Shown: positions 37,094 to 44,626 of the stretch, piece after piece
Numbering within the stretch: the first letter of the stretch is position 1
Layout of the letters: every line of letters begins with the position of its first letter
Assembly: GCA_902550555.1 (NCBI GenBank)
Contig: CACCZR010000010.1
Coordinates: 1-60,298, forward strand
Source: an uncultured SAR116 cluster alpha proteobacterium
GTDB taxonomy: Bacteria > Pseudomonadota > Alphaproteobacteria > Puniceispirillales > Marisalimonadaceae
Direction of reading: 5' to 3'
Length of the DNA: 60,298 bases
Program-made: the position numbers and the translations under genes
Notes under the pieces: model-generated
What the model was told of the DNA's origin: nothing
Databases searched by the model: none
The model's input: only the letters and a program-made list of their open reading frames with translations

Positions 37094-37486
37094 TTAAAAG
37101 TTTCTACCCATAAATTTTTCTAATTTTCTTCTACTAGATTTAGTGGGTCTTCGTCCAAAACTTATCTTTTTAGTAAATTCGTTTTCATTAAAATTTTTTA
37201 TAAAAATCGGGGTTACATCTTTATAGTGAATAATAGCTTCTTTGAATGGACCCCTTCGTATTGGAATTTTTAAAATTTTTATCTGTTTAATTAATTTTTC
37301 ATTTTTAATGTTAATGACATCCCCAATTTCAATAACTTTATTTTTCTTTTTAATTAAAAAATTATTTACTTTGCATGAACCTTTTTCAATTGCTTTAGTT
37401 GCAATTCCTCTAGTTTTAAAAATCCTTAAATAGTATAATAATTGATCTAGTCTAATATTCATATGTGATGGATCTAAAGATGTCAT
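37094..37486 (-). CDS. S4 domain RNA-binding protein (HslR-like)
   Basis: 130 residues with an N-terminal S4 domain (MNIRLDQLLYYLRIFKTRG ... GSCKVNNFLIKKKNKVIEIGD). Hsp15/HslR rescues stalled 50S subunits with attached peptidyl-tRNA; whether this relative does so is inference. Its ATG overlaps the helicase stop as ATGA (37483-37486), so the two are coupled; Met9 is an alternative start. The C-terminal 40 residues are strongly basic. Confidence 0.88.
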   Translation of the reverse strand: MTSLDPSHMNIRLDQLLYYLRIFKTRGIATKAIEKGSCKVNNFLIKKKNKVIEIGDVINIKNEKLIKQIKILKIPIRRGPFKEAIIHYKDVTPIFIKNFNENEFTKKISFGRRPTKSSRRKLEKFMGRNF

Positions 37487-40041
37487 GATTTTAATGATTT
37501 TAATATATAAAAGGGCGAATCTTTATTTAAATCAACTTTACTAACTTTATTTTTTTTTATTTTAGATTTCCTAATATTTTTGAACTTATTATTGTTTATT
37601 TTTTTAAAATAATATTCTTCATCACTTTCAGAATTATCTTTTTTTAAGAACTGGTACTTTAAAGTTTCTGTAATAAAATTTTTTAAATCATCTTTAGTGG
37701 AGCCTGCAATAGATAGCATTTCCTCTGTTATTTTGAACTTTGTTTTTTTTGCTTCATTTCTAACCAATGCTGATAATCTCTCATAAATATCTATCCTCAA
37801 ACAAATATCACCACAAGGTATATATCCAATAAAAAAATAAAAGTCTGCTTTAATGTTTTTGTTAAACTTACAATTTACACGACCTTCATCAGGTAAGTGA
37901 TCAACATAAAATTCATTATTATATAGTGACCATAGAATTGCTTTTAATTTTATTATTTTTGGTTTTAAAACTATAGGCAAATATATAAGATTGACTCCTA
38001 GACGAATTCCCAATTTTGCAATTGCCAATCGGTCACTTTTATTAATCTTTTGAATTTGAAATGGAATATTTTTAACTAATGTATTTCCCAAACCTTCAAA
38101 AATATGGAAATTAACTGCTTTAACTTTTGAAGATAACTCAATAACTTTATCATCATGATCACTATCAATTTTATCTAAGTTCTTTAACTTAAGACAACTG
38201 GCTAAAATTTTATTTATTTCTTTTGAAATTGATTCTTCACATTTTTTTTGAATTTTAGTTTTTTGATCTAAAGAGAGCATGTCAAAATTTTTTAAAATTA
38301 TTTTAGGAGTATAAATGTTATCTCCTTTAGCCAACTTTCCAATTGAACTTTCCATCCATAAAATATTACCAAAGTTATCTAATTTAAGAGCCTCTTCAGA
38401 AGAATTTATAAATTCGTTTACTTTTTTATCTAACTCTTTTGGCAAGGCTTTTCTTGCTGCTGTCAAAACTCTTGAAGAATGTTCATCATTTGAAATTTCA
38501 GGAATAAAATCAAAATTTCTTAAATAACCAACCTCTTGGCCTTCAACTAATACTTTACCATCAAATTTGATGACAGCTTCTAAATCTATTTTCTCATTCA
38601 TTTTTTTAGATAATATAGCTATTTTTTTATCAACAAATCTTTTTGTCAACCTTTCATGTAATTCATCTGAAAGTTTATTCTCAATTTTCTTTGTCTCATA
38701 TTGCCATAAATTGGCATCTTTTATCCAATTTGTTTTATTAGTTATATATGTCCAAGTTCTAATATTTGAAATTCGATTAATCAGTGTATCAATTTCACCA
38801 TCTAATCTTGAAAGTGGTGTTATTTGAGACTTAAGCCAGTCATCTTCTATTTTTCCATCTTTTAATATAGTATAGAGTTGTTCTAATAATTTAATGTGTC
38901 TATCTGAAAAAATATTTCCAAAATCAGGGATTTGACAAATATCCCATAATAATTCGTTCAAAAATTTATTATTTTTATTTTTATTTACATACTCTAATTT
39001 TGACAATTCTCCCAAACACAAAAAATCGAGTGCATTTCCTTTTTTTCTTAAAACATTCTTGCCTGGTTGTTCTTCAAGAGAGATAAATAAATTCTTAATT
39101 GAAGAAAAATCTAAATTAGAATTTCTCCACCAAATATGTGATAAAGAGTTGAATTCATGATTTTCAACCATTTGCACTATGTCTTTATCAAATCTAATTT
39201 CATCGCTAATAACACCAAATGTACCATTTTTGGTTGATCTTCCAGCTCTTCCAGCAATTTGTGAAATTTCAGTTGCAAAGAGTTTTCTAGAGTTATTTCC
39301 ATCAAATTTCATGTCTGATGCAAATGCAACATGATCAATATCTAAATTTAATCCCATACCAATGGCATCAGTAGCAACTAAATAATTCACATCGCCACTT
39401 TGATACATTTCAACTTGATGATTTCTAGTTCTAGGCGATAATGCTCCCATAACGACTGCTGCACCACCTTTTTGAGTTCTAACTAGTTCAGCAATTCTAT
39501 AAATTTCCGGTATCGAGAAAGTTACAATTGCTGACCTTTCTTTTAATCTAGTGATTTTTTTTATGCCTGCATAACTAAGTATTGAAAGCCTTGGTCTGGT
39601 TTCAATCTTACAATCTGGTAATAATTTTTGGATTATTTTTTTTATAATTTCTGAGCCTAGAAATAATGTTTCTTCTTCACCCCTTGAGTTTAATAATCTA
39701 TCAGTGAATACGTATCCTCTCTCTAAATCTGAAGCAAGTTGAATTTCATCAACACATAAAAAAGCAACTTTTTTTTCAACCGGCATAGCTTCAACTGTAC
39801 AACAAAAATACTTTGCGTTTTTTGGAATAATTTTTTCTTCACCAGTGATAAGAGCTACATTGTCTAATCCAACAACATTTACTGCCTTATCATAATTTTC
39901 TCGAGCTAAAAGTCTGAGTGGAAATCCTATCATTCCTGATGCATGTGAAAGCATTCGTTCCATAGCATAAAACGTTTTACCCGTATTTGTAGGGCCAAGG
40001 ATAGCCTTTAAATTATTGTCTTTAAAATCAAGGTTGTTCAT
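37483..40041 (-). CDS. SUV3-like DEAD/DEAH RNA helicase
   Basis: Superfamily 2 helicase related to mitochondrial SUV3, which acts in RNA turnover. Walker A GPTNTGKT (16-23), motif II CVDEIQLASD, motif V-like VATDAIGMGLN and motif VI QIAGRAGRS are all present in the first 300 residues. The remaining 550 residues are a long, mostly helical C-terminal region ending in a Lys/Asn-rich tail. 852 residues; alphaproteobacterial homologues are of similar or greater size. First gene of the leftward run helicase-S4-fdxA-carD. Confidence 0.9.
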   Translation of the reverse strand: MNNLDFKDNNLKAILGPTNTGKTFYAMERMLSHASGMIGFPLRLLARENYDKAVNVVGLDNVALITGEEKIIPKNAKYFCCTVEAMPVEKKVAFLCVDEIQLASDLERGYVFTDRLLNSRGEEETLFLGSEIIKKIIQKLLPDCKIETRPRLSILSYAGIKKITRLKERSAIVTFSIPEIYRIAELVRTQKGGAAVVMGALSPRTRNHQVEMYQSGDVNYLVATDAIGMGLNLDIDHVAFASDMKFDGNNSRKLFATEISQIAGRAGRSTKNGTFGVISDEIRFDKDIVQMVENHEFNSLSHIWWRNSNLDFSSIKNLFISLEEQPGKNVLRKKGNALDFLCLGELSKLEYVNKNKNNKFLNELLWDICQIPDFGNIFSDRHIKLLEQLYTILKDGKIEDDWLKSQITPLSRLDGEIDTLINRISNIRTWTYITNKTNWIKDANLWQYETKKIENKLSDELHERLTKRFVDKKIAILSKKMNEKIDLEAVIKFDGKVLVEGQEVGYLRNFDFIPEISNDEHSSRVLTAARKALPKELDKKVNEFINSSEEALKLDNFGNILWMESSIGKLAKGDNIYTPKIILKNFDMLSLDQKTKIQKKCEESISKEINKILASCLKLKNLDKIDSDHDDKVIELSSKVKAVNFHIFEGLGNTLVKNIPFQIQKINKSDRLAIAKLGIRLGVNLIYLPIVLKPKIIKLKAILWSLYNNEFYVDHLPDEGRVNCKFNKNIKADFYFFIGYIPCGDICLRIDIYERLSALVRNEAKKTKFKITEEMLSIAGSTKDDLKNFITETLKYQFLKKDNSESDEEYYFKKINNNKFKNIRKSKIKKNKVSKVDLNKDSPFYILKSLKS

Positions 40042-40120
40042 TACATTAATTTTATGTTTTGTTGTATTAATTAATATTTATAATAAAATTAGAGCATTAT
40101 CAAATTAATGGAAAAATAAT

Positions 40121-40894
40121 ATGAAAAACAGAAAAATAGTTATTACTGGTGCGAGTAAAGGAATAGGAAAAGCTATTGCAAAAAAATTTGCATATGATGA
40201 CTGCGAAATATATCTAATTTCTTCTAATGAAAAAACACTTAAAAACGCATCTAAAGAAATTAACGAAGGTAACAATTCTAAAATACATTATTTTGCTACT
40301 AACCTTAAAACTGAGCAAGGATGTAACGACGTAATTACAGATATACAAAATAACTTCAAAGATTTAGACACTATAATTTTTTCAGCTGGTGATACAAAAA
40401 GTGGTGATTTCTTATCTCAACCTATATATGATTTTTTTGATGGCTTTGATCTGAAATTTTACAGTGTTGTTAGATTACTAAAAGGTTTATGGATAAATTT
40501 ACAACAAAAAAAAGGATGGATTGTTGCAATAAACGGCCAAATGGCAAATACTCCAAATCCTAATTTTACAGTTGGAGGTGCTGTTAATTCAGCCCTAGAA
40601 AATGTCTGTAAAGCTCTGTCAAAAAGAGGCATTAAAGACAATATTAATGTAAATGTTATCCACCCAGGATTAACATCAACTGAAAGATTAATTTCTATAA
40701 TTCAAGCTACTGCGGATCGAGAAAATATATCATTTGATCAAGCTAAAGAAAATGCTTTAAAAGCTTCTGGACTTGATAGATTTTCTACGCCGGAAGAAAT
40801 AGCAGAATTGACCTATTTTTTATGTAAAGAAAATGTCAGACATATTAATGGAACATCTATAACATTAGATGGTGGAATTAAACCTACAATTTAA
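40121..40894 (+). CDS. Short-chain dehydrogenase/reductase homologue lacking the catalytic residues
   Basis: Rossmann-fold SDR of 257 residues. The cofactor loop TGASKGIGKAIA is intact (9-20) and the C-terminus ends with the usual GTSITLDGG. The catalytic set is not: the Asn position reads DLK (110-112), the Ser strand reads VAINGQM (135-141), and where Tyr-x3-Lys belongs there is FTVGGAVNSAL (149-159), with Gly152 and Asn156 in the Tyr and Lys places. A divergent SDR group with GG-x-x-N in this position exists as I recall, so this is a subfamily feature rather than random decay. Upstream partner of the ThDP enzyme (15 bases), AGGAAAA between. Confidence 0.82.
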   Translation: MKNRKIVITGASKGIGKAIAKKFAYDDCEIYLISSNEKTLKNASKEINEGNNSKIHYFATNLKTEQGCNDVITDIQNNFKDLDTIIFSAGDTKSGDFLSQPIYDFFDGFDLKFYSVVRLLKGLWINLQQKKGWIVAINGQMANTPNPNFTVGGAVNSALENVCKALSKRGIKDNINVNVIHPGLTSTERLISIIQATADRENISFDQAKENALKASGLDRFSTPEEIAELTYFLCKENVRHINGTSITLDGGIKPTI

Positions 40895-40909
40895 AAATAT
40901 AGGAAAAAA

Positions 40910-42556
40910 ATGCCAAAAGTATCTTCAGTATTTATTGAAACTCTAAAAAACCATAAAGTTGATAGATTTTTTTGCGTGCCAGGAGAATCTTATTTACCTG
41001 TCATGAATGAATTGGTTTCTAATCCAATTATTGATGTTGTCACCTGTAGACATGAAGGTGGTGCTGGATTTATGGCAGTGGCAGACGCCAAATGTACAGG
41101 AGAACCAGGCATAGCTTATGTTAGTAGAGGCCCAGGAGCAACAAACATTTCAATTGCCGTTCACTCAGCACATCAGGGCGGTATTCCAATGATAGTATTT
41201 GTAGGTCAAGTAAGTAGAAAAAACTTAGGGAAAATGCATCTACAAGAAATGGATTTTACTAAAACATTTGCAGATATGACAAAATTAGTTGAAGAAGTTA
41301 AAAATCCTGAAGATTTACCAAAAATAGTCTCTAACGCATTTAAAGTTGCTAAAGAAGGAATTCCTGGACCGGTTGTTATATCAATTCCAACAGATATACT
41401 TGAGGCAGAAATTTCAAACAAATCAGAACATCCAATAAGTTTAATGTATCCTGAACCTAATAATCAAGAAATTCAAGAAACACTTGATCATATCAAAAAG
41501 GCTCATAAACCAATATTAGTTGTTGGAGGTGAACTTCAATTCTCAAAGAAATCCAAAGTTCTCATAAAAGAAATAGCCAAAAAATTTTCATTGCCTGTTT
41601 TATGTACTTATGAACATCAGGATTTAATTGATAATGATAGTGTTTACTATGCTGGAGAATTAGGATTAAGACCACCTGAACCTATAAAACAAAATGCTCT
41701 TCAAGCCGATTTAGTTATTTGTATTGGCCATCAAATGAATGGTGTTCCAAATATGGGTTACACATTTCCAAGTGATACACAAAAATTTATTCATGTATTA
41801 CCTGAAGAGAAATTTTTTAATAAATTATTTAAAACTGATATTTCTATAATCTCCAAAGGAGAAAACTTTTTAAATAAGCTAAACAGTACTGATTACATAT
41901 CTAATAAAAATACGGATTGGGTTAATGAATGTCACGATAGATATATGAACAATAAAGCGACCTTAGACATTCGAAAAGCAGAAGATGGTTTAGATTTTGG
42001 AGCTTTAATTGATGAATTAGGAAAACAAGTTCCTGAAGATAGCATAATTACAAACGATGCGGGAAACTTTACGAGCTGGATGCATCATAGATTTCCATTT
42101 AAATCTAAAATGAAATTAATAGGATCTGAAATTGGTGCAATGGGAATGGGTATACCTTCTGGCATTGCCGCATCATTAAGAAACCATGACAAAAAAGTCT
42201 TTGTGATTGTTGGAGATGGAGGTGCTTTAATGACAGGATCAGAATTAGCTACAGCATCACTAAAAAAGGCAAAAATCATTGTAATTGTTGCTAATAATAA
42301 TCATTATGGAACCATAAGATATCACCAAGAAGTGCATTACCCCAAAAGAGAACATTATGCGACGACACTCGTAAATCCAAATTTTGCAGAATATGCAAAA
42401 AGTTTTGGACTTAAAGGTTTTACAATTAATTCAATTGATCAGATTCAACCTACTTTAAAAAAAGCGATTGATCTAAACGAAACAGTTTTGATTGAGTATA
42501 ATATGAGTTTAGAAATTAATACTAGTACTACAACCATAGAAGAACTTCAAAATTGA
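40910..42556 (+). CDS. Thiamine diphosphate-dependent enzyme, acetolactate-synthase-like
   Basis: 548-residue member of the POX/ALS superfamily. The N-terminal domain has FCVPGESYLPV and CRHEGGAGFMAVADA with Glu49, the conserved ThDP-activating Glu. The LHLQEMD-type segment follows. The C-terminal ThDP site is GDGGAL (435-440), with the second metal ligand in NNNHYG near residue 463. The Glu excludes glyoxylate carboligase. True ilvB usually lies beside ilvN, which is absent, so a catabolic role such as a 2-oxo acid decarboxylase or lyase is more likely than valine synthesis. Cotranscribed with the SDR-like gene. Confidence 0.85.
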   Translation: MPKVSSVFIETLKNHKVDRFFCVPGESYLPVMNELVSNPIIDVVTCRHEGGAGFMAVADAKCTGEPGIAYVSRGPGATNISIAVHSAHQGGIPMIVFVGQVSRKNLGKMHLQEMDFTKTFADMTKLVEEVKNPEDLPKIVSNAFKVAKEGIPGPVVISIPTDILEAEISNKSEHPISLMYPEPNNQEIQETLDHIKKAHKPILVVGGELQFSKKSKVLIKEIAKKFSLPVLCTYEHQDLIDNDSVYYAGELGLRPPEPIKQNALQADLVICIGHQMNGVPNMGYTFPSDTQKFIHVLPEEKFFNKLFKTDISIISKGENFLNKLNSTDYISNKNTDWVNECHDRYMNNKATLDIRKAEDGLDFGALIDELGKQVPEDSIITNDAGNFTSWMHHRFPFKSKMKLIGSEIGAMGMGIPSGIAASLRNHDKKVFVIVGDGGALMTGSELATASLKKAKIIVIVANNNHYGTIRYHQEVHYPKREHYATTLVNPNFAEYAKSFGLKGFTINSIDQIQPTLKKAIDLNETVLIEYNMSLEINTSTTTIEELQN

Positions 42557-42558
42557 GA

Positions 42559-43395
42559 CTAATTCTTTAAGACTTTAAAAACTTCAGTATGATCAGAGTT
42601 TTTTCCAACTATTTCATAAGACTTTTCTAAGTATTCTAGTACTTGTTTTGATAATGGATTGTCAGAACTCATCTTTTTAATTAATTGATCAGCAATCGAA
42701 ACATCCTTAATCATCAAATCTAGTGCAAAACCAGAATTATATTTTTCAGATACTACAAATTTTTCTAACTTAACTTCTGTTGTATTATTTTTTCCAGTTG
42801 CACCATTAATTATGGCAATAAAGTCCTTTGATTCAATGCCATATTTTTTTGCAGTATTGAGAGCTTCAAAACTAGCAATCAATCCTGCTGCAGAAACATA
42901 ATTATTTAATGATTTCATAGCATGACCAGAACCCAAAGGTCCGGCCCTTTTTACACTGCCCATTACATTTAATATTTTATCCACTTTATTTATAGTAACT
43001 TCATTACCACCAACCATTATAATTAATTCCCCAGTTATTGCTCTTGCAACTCCTCCAGAAACAGGTGCATCAATAAACTCAATATTTTTTTTAATTAATT
43101 CATTTCCTAAATTTAGAGTGTCGTTAGGGTCACTTGATGACATGTCTATCATAATTGACTTAGTTCCAAAATTTATAAGTTCTTGAACTACTTTATTTAC
43201 AATTTTACCATCAGGTAACATGAAGATTATCACTTCTTTATCTGAAAGCTCTTTTATAGATGTCACAATATTAATCTCTGAATTATCCTTAGGTTTTTTT
43301 ATGTCATATCCATAAACATTAAAATCTGCTTTAGATAATAAAGGAGCCATTGCTGATCCCATCGCACCCAAACCTACAAAACCTATTTCTTTCAT
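42559..43395 (-). CDS. NAD-binding beta-hydroxyacid dehydrogenase (3-hydroxyisobutyrate dehydrogenase family)
   Basis: Oxidises a 3-hydroxy acid such as 3-hydroxyisobutyrate, tartronate or a relative; the exact substrate is not clear. IGFVGLGAMGSAMAP is the dinucleotide loop, DAPVSGGVARAITGEL the substrate-binding signature, and GSGHAMKSLNNYVSA holds the catalytic Lys. 278 residues, slightly shorter than the usual 290-300. Convergent with the ThDP gene (2 bases between stops) and 16 bases after the CoA-transferase gene, with which it probably forms an operon. Confidence 0.9.
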   Translation of the reverse strand: MKEIGFVGLGAMGSAMAPLLSKADFNVYGYDIKKPKDNSEINIVTSIKELSDKEVIIFMLPDGKIVNKVVQELINFGTKSIMIDMSSSDPNDTLNLGNELIKKNIEFIDAPVSGGVARAITGELIIMVGGNEVTINKVDKILNVMGSVKRAGPLGSGHAMKSLNNYVSAAGLIASFEALNTAKKYGIESKDFIAIINGATGKNNTTEVKLEKFVVSEKYNSGFALDLMIKDVSIADQLIKKMSSDNPLSKQVLEYLEKSYEIVGKNSDHTEVFKVLKN

Positions 43396-43411
43396 CTGTT
43401 AAACTCCATTA

Positions 43412-44608
43412 TTATTCAAAAAAAATAATTTTTTCTTTTCTCAAATTTTCAATTTCATTTTTATCATATCCCAAATCAATCAATATTTCTTTTGTCTTAT
43501 TACCAAGATTTGGCGCTTCTAATTTACTTTCGTTATCCCTTTCATTATTAAAATACACTGGTAACCGAGGATACATCAAATCACCCTCAGTTGAATGCTT
43601 ATAGGTTTTAAAAAAGTTTGTCTTTTTAAGATGTTCATCAATAAATAGATCTTTAGGTTTATTTACTTTCATAGAAGGAATATCGATTTCTCTAAGTTTT
43701 TTAATCCAGAAATTTGTTTTTTCTTTTTTAAGTTCTTTAACAAGCAAAGAATAAAGCTCATCAACATTCTTATTTCTATTTTCTAAAGTTGAAAATTTTT
43801 TTGTTTTAATTAGATGTTCTTTATTAATAAATTTTAAAAACCTTAACCATTGCTCGTCATTATAAGGCAATACTGCGATAAATCCGTCTTTAGTTTCATA
43901 AGGTTTTCTATTTGGAGATGATTGTCGTGGATAAACTGGTTCATCTTTTGGAGGCAAAAAATTATAGCCATATAAATGTTCTACTAAGGTAAAATCTACC
44001 ATTGTCTCAAACATAGGTACTTCTAATTCTAAATTTTTATTATCTTTATTTCTTTTAAATAAACTTGAAACCACACTTAACGCTAACATGAGACCTGTTG
44101 CTTTATCTGCAGTAGCTCCTGATGTATAAGATGGTTGATCAGAATATGCTTCTTGATAACTAGCCATGCCACTAGCAGCTTGTATTATATCATCGTATGC
44201 AGGTAAGTCTCTATAAGGTCCATTACTAGAAAAACCAACAGCAAAGGCAGTAATAATTTTATCGTTGTATTTTAAAAATGTTTTATGATCAAACCCAAGT
44301 CTTGAAAGAGCAGACTTTCTGATATTAGAAATAAAAACATCAGATTTTTTTATAAGTTTAAATATAATTTCTTTGCCTTTTGGAGTTTTAAGATCAACTG
44401 ATACACTTTTCTTATTTCTATTTAAATTTAAAAAAACAGCCCCCATAGATTTATTTTCATATGGACCAATATATCTTGTATTATCGCCTTCAAGAGATTC
44501 AATCTTGATAACCTCAGCCCCTAAATCGGCAAGTATCCTAGTACAATAAGGAACCATGAGAATTGAAGATAAATCTAAAATCGTTATACCTTCTAATGGT
44601 CGTATCAT
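43412..44608 (-). CDS. CaiB/BaiF family (class III) CoA transferase
   Basis: Moves CoA between carboxylic acids through an Asp-bound anhydride/thioester. EGITILDLSSILMVPYCTRILADLGAEVIKIE is the N-terminal fold signature (residues 5-36, shown as one segment here only by its ends EGITI and VIKIE being diagnostic), the catalytic Asp is in AYDDIIQAASGMAS, and RNKKSVSVDLKTPKGK matches family members. 398 residues. CoA donor and acceptor are not inferable. Lies between acnB (18 bases) and the hydroxyacid dehydrogenase. Confidence 0.9.
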   Translation of the reverse strand: MIRPLEGITILDLSSILMVPYCTRILADLGAEVIKIESLEGDNTRYIGPYENKSMGAVFLNLNRNKKSVSVDLKTPKGKEIIFKLIKKSDVFISNIRKSALSRLGFDHKTFLKYNDKIITAFAVGFSSNGPYRDLPAYDDIIQAASGMASYQEAYSDQPSYTSGATADKATGLMLALSVVSSLFKRNKDNKNLELEVPMFETMVDFTLVEHLYGYNFLPPKDEPVYPRQSSPNRKPYETKDGFIAVLPYNDEQWLRFLKFINKEHLIKTKKFSTLENRNKNVDELYSLLVKELKKEKTNFWIKKLREIDIPSMKVNKPKDLFIDEHLKKTNFFKTYKHSTEGDLMYPRLPVYFNNERDNESKLEAPNLGNKTKEILIDLGYDKNEIENLRKEKIIFFE

Positions 44609-44626
44609 TTTAAAACAATCATCAAT

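Noticed and set aside
40910-44608. Oxalate degradation pair: oxalyl-CoA decarboxylase (ThDP enzyme) and formyl-CoA transferase (CaiB family), to go with the oxalate-CoA-ligase-like enzyme
   Set aside because: The families fit, but the ThDP enzyme has Gln-Glu in LQEMD where oxalyl-CoA decarboxylase has Tyr-Glu, and it reads like acetolactate-synthase relatives. The ligase is 12 kb away. Not supported as a pathway.
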